Below, piece after piece: positions 16,773 to 25,067 of a stretch of DNA of 33,431 nt (positions are counted from its first letter, which is position 1; the number at the start of each line of letters is the position of its first letter). The notes under the pieces were generated by a model. The model was not told the origin of the DNA, did no database searches, and saw only the letters and a program-made list of their open reading frames with translations. This stretch comes from Aporhodopirellula sallentina SM41. GTDB taxonomy: Bacteria > Planctomycetota > Planctomycetia > Pirellulales > Pirellulaceae. A program made the position numbers and the translations under genes. The stretch is from contig NZ_ANOH01000357.1 in the NCBI RefSeq assembly GCF_000346505.1, forward strand, positions 1 to 33,431, in the 5' to 3' direction.

Positions 16773-18058
16773 CACGCGATCGTGTTCAGCGCTACCACTG
16801 CGGCGACAACAAAAGCGCCAAGCAAACAAGCAAACCACCCAATTGATTTGCGGTGATAGCCTTGTGTCAAGAAATTCGCGATTAAACAAATAATCATCGT
16901 TGTCAAAATCAGCAGCACTGCCGCAAAGATGGTAGAGTGTCGCTCGCTCTCGCCACGTGACACCGTGGCGTTTGCCGCTGCCGCCGTGCTGTTGACCGAC
17001 AGATCCTCCAAATCGATCAACACCGCTTCTCGCCACACGTTGCCATAGGGACGTGATAGTTTCTGAGCGAAACGATCGATCACATGGGAATCGTCGAGCA
17101 CAACCATGGCCCCATAGCGCGTTCGGACATCAACCTGAGACCGCGCGTTGGCGATCGCCGATTCGCGTGCCTCGGCTTCCGTCGATGCCAGCGTGTCGCT
17201 GTACCCGACGACAAACTTCTTGGATGGAAACGCCGAAACGACTTGGTCGAGGTTGTGCACCCAAGGTTTATCGACAAATCGCAACCGCGTTTCCAACGAA
17301 CCGCGATCGCTAGTGACCACCGCACTGACGCGTCCCGGTGCATCCATGGTGCCCGGATCCCACGGTCGTGAGCGACTGGTCTGTTCGTAGTCCGCGGAAA
17401 GTCGAATCAGAATCGGCTGCGCGTTTGGCGAATCGGCAGGATTCTTCGGTTGAGCGTCGCTCTCGATTGCGATCACATCGGTGTCTTTCAACTCCTGCTC
17501 GAGCGCTTTCGAGAAAGCGGATCGAAAACCGAGTTGCTCGTCACGAAACGAAGGCTCCCCCACGACATGAACAACTTGTCGCGTGGGATTCTCTGACGAC
17601 GTGAACCATTCGGCTTCCTTCAACTCGTCGGCGGTTTGTTGCGCAAGTGGTTCAGCGGCCTCCAACAAACTCGGGTACAGATTCGCCCGAAACTCGTCAT
17701 GGTTCATGCTGGACCATTGTCCCGGACGTGACTGCGGATACGCACTAACGACAACCGGTTCAAGCCCGCGTGCTGCGAGGCGATCGTCAGCCGTATGCTG
17801 AGAACTACGAGATCCAGCAACAGTCGTCGATAAAGTGGCCGCGTTCTGGTCGGCTTCTAACTCGACCGATTGGAGGCGGACATACGCAAGGCCCACGAAC
17901 AGCAACGCCGGGATCGCAATCGCAGTGATAACCACCGCCAACGCGTTAAATAGACCGCGTGACCGATACGAATAGATTGCGAATGCGATGACGCCAGCCA
18001 ACAGGCAAAGCAGTGCGACGACAATAACCAAGACGATCGGGATTGCGATAACGCTCAT
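16772..18058 (-). CDS. Four-TM membrane protein of unknown function in kinase operon
   Basis: 428 aa, no family recognised. There are two hydrophobic helices at the N-terminus (about 3-27 and 37-60), a soluble central region of about 300 residues and two more helices at the C-terminus (about 365-390 and 403-426). The middle region would lie in the periplasm if the first helix enters from the cytoplasm, or in the cytoplasm with the reverse orientation; the sequence does not decide. It contains Ser- and Ala-rich stretches and a pattern VVGYSDTLASTEAEARESAIANARSQV that is helical. It overlaps the kinase upstream by ATGA and the sigma factor downstream by TGATG, so all three are probably made in fixed proportion. 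A plausible role is a signal-receiving partner of the kinase. Confidence 0.7.
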   Translation of the reverse strand: MSVIAIPIVLVIVVALLCLLAGVIAFAIYSYRSRGLFNALAVVITAIAIPALLFVGLAYVRLQSVELEADQNAATLSTTVAGSRSSQHTADDRLAARGLEPVVVSAYPQSRPGQWSSMNHDEFRANLYPSLLEAAEPLAQQTADELKEAEWFTSSENPTRQVVHVVGEPSFRDEQLGFRSAFSKALEQELKDTDVIAIESDAQPKNPADSPNAQPILIRLSADYEQTSRSRPWDPGTMDAPGRVSAVVTSDRGSLETRLRFVDKPWVHNLDQVVSAFPSKKFVVGYSDTLASTEAEARESAIANARSQVDVRTRYGAMVVLDDSHVIDRFAQKLSRPYGNVWREAVLIDLEDLSVNSTAAAANATVSRGESERHSTIFAAVLLILTTMIICLIANFLTQGYHRKSIGWFACLLGAFVVAAVVALNTIA

Positions 18059-19740
18059 GCTTTCACCATAGGTTTGTTTTTGCTGGACTCCGCCATCGCG
18101 GGAGCACTCTTGAGGATGTCCACCGACTCTCGAGAAAGCGTTCCGCGATCTCGCTCATGACCGATCGCTTCGCGCTGCACAGAATCACCTTCGGGTTCTC
18201 GGTGAGGCGACAACAATTGGATGGTGATTGCGGATGAAAACACCAATGCCCCCACAACGAGAACGTGGCCAATGTCGCCTTCAAACATGGCCGTAGCCAC
18301 CATCGCGATCGTGCCCGCGAGTACGGTCCGCAGTACGCCGACCCTTGGCATCCGATCGATGGAGAGAAACGACCGGAAATCAAGAATCGCAGTGACAAAG
18401 ACGGCCCCGACGACACAATCCACGTAGTCTTCAAACGGCAGGTGCGGCGGCAACGATTCAAAAACCGCCGCCACGGCCAAACAAGGCGAAACCGCGATCG
18501 CTCGGGTGACGATCGCCGGTACCAAACCGTAGGTTCGCGGCAGCGCGGCCAAGAAGAATCCCGTCAGCGCCGCACTCACCAAAACGCAGCAAACGGACAG
18601 CGTCAGAATGTCGCCCCAGAACCACGACTGGCGATCACCCATGCATCCGAATGGAACCAGCAACAAACAAACAACCGTCGCGATTGTAAAACGCAACGCG
18701 ATCCCGGTCGTTTCCTCTCGAAGTCCGGTTGGATAAGTCGGACGCCACCACAATCCGATCGAACTCCAGTCAAAATGGGACGGTCGCTCGAACGGTAACG
18801 AGTCGTCTTGTTGTGTATCGCGGAACGCGGTCGGAGTCGCCAGTGTTTCCGTCAACGCGGGCGACGATGCCTCCGCGCGAACAACGCGATGCTGAACCGC
18901 GCGTTCCCCGATCATCGAGAGAGTCGACGGAGGCAACGTGTATTGCAGTTCTTCACCCTGATTAAGATCACGCAGCAGTTCGCTTGCGTTTTGGTATCGC
19001 TCGTTGGGATCACGTCGCATGGCTTTGGGGACGATGTCGTCGAACGGCGCCGGCAACCGACTGATATCGGGTTCTGCGGAGAGGTGCTTCATCAAAACCT
19101 CTCCCATGCTTTCACCTTCGAAGGGAGGGACTCCGGTCAACATTTCATACAGGATCACACCGAGAGCATAGATGTCGACTGTTTTATCGTACCGGCCTTG
19201 GCCAATCTCCGGCGCCATGTAGTGCACACTACCGACCGTTGCTGTGTGCCCGCTGCGATGACTCGCCGTGATCGCTTTACTGAGACTGTAGTCACCGATC
19301 TTGACCACGCCCTCTTCGAAAAAGATGTTGTGCGGTTTGAGATCGCGATGCACCACGCCAGCGTCGTGCAGATACGAAAGACCGCGACACAACTCGCGTA
19401 AAAAGTATGTTGCCTGATCGGCACCGAGGCCGTCCGGTGACTCGTCCAGTATCTCGCGCAGGTTTGCCCCGGCGACGTATTCCATGATCACCCACGCCGT
19501 ACCCTCGGCGTCTTGCTTGACGTCAAAAATCGATACCAGGTGTTGCGACTTCAGGTTCATGCAGTGACCGATCCCACGCAGTTCAATGTCTTCGTAGTTT
19601 TGAACCGCCTTCAACGCCACCTCACGGCCCGCGTCACTGATCGCAAAGTACACTTCGCCAAACCCGCCTCGCCCGAGAGCGTGCTGGATTGTGTATCCGT
19701 CGAGTGGCGAATCGCCGTTTTGATATCGATACGCTGGCAT
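18055..19740 (-). CDS. Membrane Ser/Thr protein kinase (DYS variant)
   Basis: 561 aa Hanks-type kinase. The Gly-rich loop LGRGGFGEVYF (about 23-33), K44 in VALKAV, the catalytic loop HRDLKPHN with D133, and GSVHYMAPEI are intact. The magnesium motif DFG is replaced by D150-Y-S in VVKIGDYSLSK, so the metal Asp is kept. The kinase domain spans about 15-275. After a linker, about five hydrophobic segments (about 345-500) anchor it in the membrane, and a charged tail follows. The start at 19740 shares TGATG with the stop of the upstream FHA-like gene; a 20-codon longer frame would overlap that gene further and is unlikely. The downstream gene overlaps by four bases. It probably phosphorylates operon partners, for example the FHA-like protein or the sigma factor, but no substrate is shown. 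Confidence 0.85.
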   Translation of the reverse strand: MPAYRYQNGDSPLDGYTIQHALGRGGFGEVYFAISDAGREVALKAVQNYEDIELRGIGHCMNLKSQHLVSIFDVKQDAEGTAWVIMEYVAGANLREILDESPDGLGADQATYFLRELCRGLSYLHDAGVVHRDLKPHNIFFEEGVVKIGDYSLSKAITASHRSGHTATVGSVHYMAPEIGQGRYDKTVDIYALGVILYEMLTGVPPFEGESMGEVLMKHLSAEPDISRLPAPFDDIVPKAMRRDPNERYQNASELLRDLNQGEELQYTLPPSTLSMIGERAVQHRVVRAEASSPALTETLATPTAFRDTQQDDSLPFERPSHFDWSSIGLWWRPTYPTGLREETTGIALRFTIATVVCLLLVPFGCMGDRQSWFWGDILTLSVCCVLVSAALTGFFLAALPRTYGLVPAIVTRAIAVSPCLAVAAVFESLPPHLPFEDYVDCVVGAVFVTAILDFRSFLSIDRMPRVGVLRTVLAGTIAMVATAMFEGDIGHVLVVGALVFSSAITIQLLSPHREPEGDSVQREAIGHERDRGTLSRESVDILKSAPAMAESSKNKPMVKA

Positions 19741-20696
19741 CAGACGAGAGCTTTTGAGTGTGAAAGGACCGTCAATGTGAACCGAATGTCGTTGATACAA
19801 ACGCTATCGCCATGCATGAGCGTCTGCGTGTCGTATCCGCCTTGCCGATGAAGTGTGTAGGCGTCACCGGAGGGCTGCAGGATGACGGGAGGATTCATGT
19901 TTGGCAACGTGAAGTGGCATCCTGCGTGACCAAAAAGAACCGAGTCGGCCACCAAGACCACACGCCGCACATCGCTTCGAAAAAGTTTCGCACCGCTGAC
20001 ATCGAGGATCGCCGAATTGCTCGCGGCGACTGCTCGAGTGAACCGCAAACGCCCTCGTCGTCCGACCGCGATCGAATCGCCCGAACTCAAGAGACGCTGG
20101 CTTTCGCACTGCCAGAAATAATCTTCATCATCTCGATAAATTCGGATCGGCTTGGATACGCCCACTGTTCGCAACGAAATATCGAGCGGTGCAGTTGTTG
20201 ATTCTCCCCCGATCGAAACCGTATCGGATCGCAGCAACAACAAACTGCCGATCCCATCGACTTGCAAGATGTCGCCTCGTGAGTTGACGCCACCTCGTTC
20301 CGACGTGAATCGCAATTCGCGTCCTTCTTCGAGATGCTGGGCGATACGTTGACGCAGTTTTGCGATCTCAATTTGTCGTCCACCCAAATGATAGGCGGCG
20401 TCCGCGTCATGCCGCGCGTCGTCCGCACGCCCGTCATCGAAATGCTGGTTTCCCCGTCGCACAAATTCGTCCACGAGACGATCGACCAGCGTTTGTGCGT
20501 CGCGATGATGGCGAGACGGCGACGATTTCAGCAACGCGAATGCCTCATCCAAACGCCCTGCGTTCATCGCAATTTCGGTTCGTTTAAGGTCGGTGTGAAA
20601 CAATGCAAACGGTTCCAATACTAATGGATTCACTCGGTGGATTGTCGTCGCGGAAGAGCCTTCTCGATACCGGAGAGGCACATGACACCCAGACAT
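19740..20696 (-). CDS. TPR-like / FHA-like protein
   Basis: 318 aa soluble protein. The N-terminal third (about 35-120) is helical and rich in Ala and Arg, with TPR-like phasing (RGNQHFDDGRADDARHDADAAYHLGG). The C-terminal half is beta-rich. Two segments look like forkhead-associated (FHA) cores: one around GDSIAVGRRGRLRF and one around VLVADSVLFGHAGCHFTLPN, followed by YTLHRQGGYDTQTLMHGDSVCINDIRF. The usual S-x-x-H and N-G residues are absent or altered, so phosphothreonine binding cannot be claimed. Its position just before a Ser/Thr kinase, with overlapping TGATG, fits an adaptor or target of that kinase. It is separated from the upstream gene by two bases. Confidence 0.6.
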   Translation of the reverse strand: MSGCHVPLRYREGSSATTIHRVNPLVLEPFALFHTDLKRTEIAMNAGRLDEAFALLKSSPSRHHRDAQTLVDRLVDEFVRRGNQHFDDGRADDARHDADAAYHLGGRQIEIAKLRQRIAQHLEEGRELRFTSERGGVNSRGDILQVDGIGSLLLLRSDTVSIGGESTTAPLDISLRTVGVSKPIRIYRDDEDYFWQCESQRLLSSGDSIAVGRRGRLRFTRAVAASNSAILDVSGAKLFRSDVRRVVLVADSVLFGHAGCHFTLPNMNPPVILQPSGDAYTLHRQGGYDTQTLMHGDSVCINDIRFTLTVLSHSKALV

Positions 20697-20698
20697 GG

Positions 20699-21577
20699 CT
20701 ACTTTGAAGTCAGTTTCAGGCGCACATTCTGTTCGTCCGGTTCAACATCATCCGATCCCTCAGCCTCAAAGCCCTGCACTTCATTGGATGTCCCGTCAAA
20801 ATGCAGATCGTACGCCGATAGGATATCATTCTCGGTCATCGCGGAATCATCGAGTGGAATGGCCACGACGTCCTGTTCGTGTTCGAGCACTCGCTGAGCG
20901 ACCGCGAGTCGCGTCTCGATTTGATCGAGCAATTCATCGGCTTCACGCATCTCGCTGCCGCCTACGGCCATTTTCGATCCGAGTTCAGAATCGACTCTTG
21001 ACGCCTTCTGCAGCCGATCCTGGGCGATAAGCATTTCGACTTTCTGTTCGAGCTGAACCTTTCGATTTCGCATCTCTTCCAACTTGAACAAAGCAGCCCC
21101 GAGAACCTCTTCGCGTTTTTCCAGCAATCGAGTTTTCATGTCGATCGCCAATTCACTTTGCTTGAACCGCTCCAGCCGCGATCTTAATTGGCCGGCGAGT
21201 TGTTTGCGTGGCACTTCGCGATCGCCGATCCGATAGGAAACCTGCTGGACTCGCAGTTGGTCACGCAGCGCCGCCAAGTTGGACTTCTCGCTGGAGAGAC
21301 GCTCGGTGCTCGCGTGGAGGTCATTTCTCAATGCCTGAATCGCGACCTCTTCTTCGGCGATGACGCGGACCTGTGATTGCAATTCCGGCAGAATCTCGTC
21401 AATCAAATCGCGTGCTCGCCGCAGTTCGAATTCGAGCGGCACGGAGTCTTGCACCGATTCCTGAACTGCCCGAGCCGACGTGCGTAGGTAGCTGGTGAAA
21501 CTCGTTCCCAGAAGAAGAAAGCCGCCAACGATCAACGCGGCAACCGCACCTAATGAGAATTTGACGATCCGAAGCAT
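20699..21577 (-). CDS. Membrane-anchored coiled-coil protein, first gene of kinase operon
   Basis: 292 aa. A single N-terminal hydrophobic helix (about 5-27) is followed by long stretches with heptad patterning (about 50-230), rich in Leu, Glu and Arg, and then by an acidic tail. No enzymatic motif is visible. The architecture recalls PspA-like or scaffolding coiled-coil proteins, but the N-terminal TM differs from PspA, so I do not name it. It is two bases upstream of the FHA-like gene and is the first of five genes transcribed away from the shared intergenic region. A structural or envelope-sensing role is an inference from location. Confidence 0.62.
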   Translation of the reverse strand: MLRIVKFSLGAVAALIVGGFLLLGTSFTSYLRTSARAVQESVQDSVPLEFELRRARDLIDEILPELQSQVRVIAEEEVAIQALRNDLHASTERLSSEKSNLAALRDQLRVQQVSYRIGDREVPRKQLAGQLRSRLERFKQSELAIDMKTRLLEKREEVLGAALFKLEEMRNRKVQLEQKVEMLIAQDRLQKASRVDSELGSKMAVGGSEMREADELLDQIETRLAVAQRVLEHEQDVVAIPLDDSAMTENDILSAYDLHFDGTSNEVQGFEAEGSDDVEPDEQNVRLKLTSK

Positions 21578-21948
21578 GACGATTGACCCTCCCGAGAGTC
21601 ATTTTCAAGGCGGTATGGGACCACGAACTGCGGTCTCTCAAAGGGCAGTCGTTGCCGAGCAAAAAATGTTGCAGCAGAAAATGCGAAAATTTGAATTCTC
21701 TTTCTCAGCGGCACTCCACGCGTGCGAGACTTTTCCAACAGATGTCGCCCACTCGTGATACTCTTCCCGGCACTCCCGGTTCAAACACCAGGAACCTGTC
21801 CAGAACCTCATCATCCGATCGGCGTTCGTCGCGTTTTGCATGAAAGAGCGGTGCCCGTCGAACATTCGCGCAGATTCTCAGATTGACTGGATCGTTGACC
21901 GCGTCCATCGCCCAGGCTAATTTCTGGTCCCCGCTCTCCGCACTGCGT
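21578..21948. promoter_or_regulatory. Shared divergent intergenic region of the two sigma/kinase operons
   Basis: 371 bp lie between the divergent start codons of the coiled-coil gene (minus) and the second sigma factor (plus), so promoters of both operons must lie here or in the flanking codons. On the plus strand TTGACC (21895-21900) and GCTAAT (21916-21921) form a weak -35/-10 pair with a short 15-bp spacer. An A/T-rich stretch near 21661-21705 could be part of the minus-strand promoter. No clear ECF-type -35 (GAAC) with a matching -10 could be fixed by eye. Confidence 0.45.
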
Positions 21949-22566
21949 ATGACCAGCCAATCACACAATCTGCCGACCCGCCTTTCGTTGCTCGAGCTTG
22001 CGCAATCAGAAAAGAACCACCCCGCGTGGGAAGAACTGCTTGACTACTACCGGCCCTTCATCAGCCGCATTCTCGTGCATCTCGGTGTCGCGAAATCCGA
22101 CGTGGATGACGTCTGCCAATTGACTTTGGTGCGTCTTTGGAAAGACCTCGCCAACTATCAACACCAACCCAAACGAGCCCGATTTCGAAGCTGGCTCTCG
22201 CACCTGATCCGTAGCACGGCGGTGGATTGGCACCGGCAACAACGACGCAATCAGAAGATGGTCGACACCGATTCGCCGGTGATCAACGATATCCTGATGG
22301 CAGAATCGGAATTGGAACAACGGATCGAGGTAGAATGGCGGGACCACATTATCGGACTCGCCCTCGAACGTCTCAGGACGATCTTCTCCGGTAACGCCGT
22401 CGACGTTTTCGTACGCAGCGTCGAGGGTGAATCGGCCGCATCCATCAGCGAGGATTTGAACATGAGCGAAGAGAGCGTTTATGTCCTCAAACACCGGGTC
22501 AAGAAGCGTTTGGTGCATGAAGCGTACGAACTGCGACGCGAACTAGAACTGCCCGATGACGTCTAA
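21949..22566 (+). CDS. ECF-type sigma-70 family factor
   Basis: 205 aa. Region sigma-2 is clear (about 20-95: WEELLDYYRPFISRIL, then DVDDVCQLTLVRLWKDL and FRSWLSHLIRSTAVDWHR), as is a sigma-4 helix-turn-helix (about 145-195: SAASISEDLNMSEESVYVLKHRV). It directs RNA polymerase to a set of promoters, probably including its own operon. The start at 21949 (MTSQSHNLPTRLSLLEL) is chosen because family N-termini are short; an in-frame ATG at 21883 adds 22 residues without similarity. It has no C-terminal Cys motif, unlike the sigma factor at 15852. The stop lies 11 bases inside the kinase gene, so the two are co-translated. Confidence 0.85.
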   Translation: MTSQSHNLPTRLSLLELAQSEKNHPAWEELLDYYRPFISRILVHLGVAKSDVDDVCQLTLVRLWKDLANYQHQPKRARFRSWLSHLIRSTAVDWHRQQRRNQKMVDTDSPVINDILMAESELEQRIEVEWRDHIIGLALERLRTIFSGNAVDVFVRSVEGESAASISEDLNMSEESVYVLKHRVKKRLVHEAYELRRELELPDDV

Positions 22567-24709
22567 TTTGCCCCGCGACGAAGCGCTCAAACGCATCAAA
22601 CCGATCCTCAACGATCTCTTCGAACAGGCTGATCCGGCCCAGGCTGCAGGCCAGAAAATCGAGTCGGACGACGATATCTGCCCCCTTTATTGCGCGATTT
22701 CTCGTATCGAAAACCGATACCAAAATCCCGAACTGATCGGGCGCGGGGGGATGAAGGAGGTCTACCGAGTCTATGACGCTCGTGCGACCCGGCATGTGGC
22801 AATGGCGAAACCGTTGCCAGAGTTCAACAGTGACCAATTCGATGCGTTTCTACGCGAGGCGCATCTCACGGCACGTTTGGACCATCCGAACATCATCGAC
22901 ATGTTTGACATGGATCTCGATGAGCAGGGCCGGCCATTCTTCACGATGCAGTTGAAACAGGGCCGGTCGCTCCGAGCGGTCATTAATTTGCTCCGCAGTG
23001 GTGAAGGCGAAACGGCCTATTCGCTACGCGATCGCCTGGAAATTTTCTCTCGCGTGTGTGACGCAATCGCGTACGCACACTCACGCCAAGTGCTTCACCT
23101 CGACATCAAACCGGAGAATGTCTTCGTCGGTGAATTTGGCGAAGTGAAGGTCTGCGATTGGGGCATGGGCGTCGTCATGTCGCAAACCGAAGGACAGAGC
23201 CCATCGACCGTCCTTTTGGATCCCGATCTGTATGGTTCCTTGCTAGAGTCCGCCAAGGGTACGCCGATCTACATGGCGCCGGAGCAAAAGGAGAAACGGC
23301 GACACAAAACACCGCAAATGGACATCTACGCGCTCGGATGCCTGCTGCACGAATTGCTGACGTTCGAACTACCGGTCCGAGTCCGTTCCGGAAATTCGAA
23401 AATCGGCCTCGCGCTCGCCGCAACCATTGCGAAGGCCACCGCACACGATCCAGCAGATCGCTATCAAACCGTCGAAGACCTGCGACAGGACATCGCGCGC
23501 TTTCTCGCCGGCTACAGCGTTTCGGTAGAACAAGCTGGTCTTCGCCGGGAAGCCGCGTTGTTCTACCGGCGCCATCGCGAGGCGTGTGCGATCACGTTGG
23601 GTTTGCTGACCGTTCTGTCGCTCTGCGTGTTCTTCTTTGTAATGCAGTTGCGCGAGAGCCGTGCAGACGCGTTGGACGCGATGGCTGCTGCGGTCGCCGC
23701 CCGCGGGCATTCACAGGAGGCTCAACTACGCGCCGAAAACGCCCAGGAACGAACCAAACGAGCGCTCATCAGCGCCGAAGAGGCGCAATCTCGAGCAGAA
23801 GAAGCCCAAACCCGAGCCGAACAAGCGCAGTCTCGGGCGGAAGAGTCACTGGCGAAATACCTTGCCGAGAAAGCGGAATCGGAACGACGCCGTGATCGCC
23901 AAGTTTCCGAAGCCGTTCTCCACGCTGAGTTGTTGACGGACATCGCGTTTTTGCGTGACGAAACACTTCCACTCGCGTTTCAACACACCAACCAACACCT
24001 CGACTCGATACTCTCGTTCAACCCGCCTCCACAATCACACGCGTGGACGCAAAAGTACTGGCTGCATTTCCTGACCCAGGACTTCGAATCGGCGTTGCAG
24101 CTAGTACGCGACGGCAAAATCATTCAACCCGACTTGGTGCGGTTGGCTCGCAAATACCAACCGCACGTCGGACCGAATGGACGACTCGATACCGATCATT
24201 TCATTCAGTTGGTACGTGACCTGTCTCGGAACGAACCGTGGCGAGCGCCGCTGGCGGAAAAAATGCTGGTCTACGACAACCTCACCCCAAGACCCGCCGA
24301 CGATCAAACGCGCCTCGTTCGGGAATGGATCGAGATCAACAACCCCGAGTGCGAAAACCTCCAGCTGGATTTTAATGCCGAAACGGAAACCGTCCGTCTT
24401 CGCAGCACCGGCGTGACTCAATTGCTCCGCACGATCGCGAGCACCAACTATCAACCGAGTCGCATTTGTTTGCTGCAGACGCTCCGGCCCCGTGTCCTCG
24501 ATTTGCGGGGCACGAACATTCACGATCTGTCGCAGCTACGCAGTTTGGAACTGATCGAATTGGATCTGCGTGGGACGCCGATCACGGATCTGTCCCCGTT
24601 GAAGGGAAACCGAATGCTCCGGCGACTCTATGTTTCCCCCGACCAGTTCACGGAATCAGACATGGAGGCGCTGCCGAAGTCGATCGAAGTCATTGTCGGA
24701 GACGAATAG
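22556..24709 (+). CDS. Membrane Ser/Thr kinase with coiled coil and LRR-like C-terminus
   Basis: 717 aa. The kinase domain (about 55-325) has IGRGGMKEVYR, K85 in VAMAKPLP, a catalytic loop HLDIKPEN with D183 (HRD changed to HLD, so a non-RD kinase), D201-W-G in place of DFG, and PIYMAPEQ. The catalytic Lys and both Asp remain. One TM helix (about 343-363) follows. Beyond it is an Ala/Glu/Arg coiled coil with seven-residue RAEEAQ[ST] repeats (about 390-440). The C-terminal region ends with two or three leucine-rich-like units (RVLDLRGTNIHDLSQLRSL and then ELDLRGTPITDLSPLKG). The kinase would be cytoplasmic and the repeats on the far side of the membrane. It overlaps the sigma factor by 11 bases. 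The sensor domain could detect an envelope ligand, but the signal is unknown. Confidence 0.87.
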   Translation: MTSNLPRDEALKRIKPILNDLFEQADPAQAAGQKIESDDDICPLYCAISRIENRYQNPELIGRGGMKEVYRVYDARATRHVAMAKPLPEFNSDQFDAFLREAHLTARLDHPNIIDMFDMDLDEQGRPFFTMQLKQGRSLRAVINLLRSGEGETAYSLRDRLEIFSRVCDAIAYAHSRQVLHLDIKPENVFVGEFGEVKVCDWGMGVVMSQTEGQSPSTVLLDPDLYGSLLESAKGTPIYMAPEQKEKRRHKTPQMDIYALGCLLHELLTFELPVRVRSGNSKIGLALAATIAKATAHDPADRYQTVEDLRQDIARFLAGYSVSVEQAGLRREAALFYRRHREACAITLGLLTVLSLCVFFFVMQLRESRADALDAMAAAVAARGHSQEAQLRAENAQERTKRALISAEEAQSRAEEAQTRAEQAQSRAEESLAKYLAEKAESERRRDRQVSEAVLHAELLTDIAFLRDETLPLAFQHTNQHLDSILSFNPPPQSHAWTQKYWLHFLTQDFESALQLVRDGKIIQPDLVRLARKYQPHVGPNGRLDTDHFIQLVRDLSRNEPWRAPLAEKMLVYDNLTPRPADDQTRLVREWIEINNPECENLQLDFNAETETVRLRSTGVTQLLRTIASTNYQPSRICLLQTLRPRVLDLRGTNIHDLSQLRSLELIELDLRGTPITDLSPLKGNRMLRRLYVSPDQFTESDMEALPKSIEVIVGDE

Positions 24710-25067
24710 CGCGGGCGCAAAACGTCTTGCATGCACCATCCGTTTGCGTGAACGCTATCTCCCGTAGTGAATCTTGCAAAAGATCCTCACGCAGCGGGAT
24801 CTTCAACAAGATCCCCTACAGCCTCCCGAAAGCGAACATGCCTCCCACGGAGTTTTCTTTTCGATTTTCTCCGCCGAGTGTTTAGATCCGGCGAGACAGA
24901 CCCGGTTATACATGCGAGGACCGCGCCCGCAAAACCGGATCGGCCTCATCACTCGCACCTCGAATCACTCACATATTCGACTCCAAGATTCGGCCCCGCC
25001 CGACGAATAGGACCGGTTGCTACACGCGGCGGCAGGTCAAGCACTCCGTAGTGGACACCCCAACGAC
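24710..25067. other. Intergenic region with palindromic element
   Basis: 358 bp between the kinase and the secreted glycosidase. It contains the palindromic repeat at 24764-24819, and CGCAAAACG can pair imperfectly with CGTTTGCG just after the kinase stop (about 24717-24748). No gene was recognised. Confidence 0.5.
24764..24819. repeat. Palindromic repeat related to 5005-5086
   Basis: The unit begins GTAGTGAATCTTGCAAAAGA and ends in CAACAAGATCCCCTAC. The arms are near reverse complements with several mismatches. Shared words with the 5005 element (GTAGTG, ATCTTG, AACAAGATC, CTAC) show both belong to one family, inserted about 19.8 kb apart. Confidence 0.6.

Noticed and set aside
16773-17036. 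N-terminal extension of the sigma factor by 88 codons
   Set aside because: It runs through the neighbouring gene. The ATG at 16772 has the TGATG junction and gives a normal sigma-2 start.
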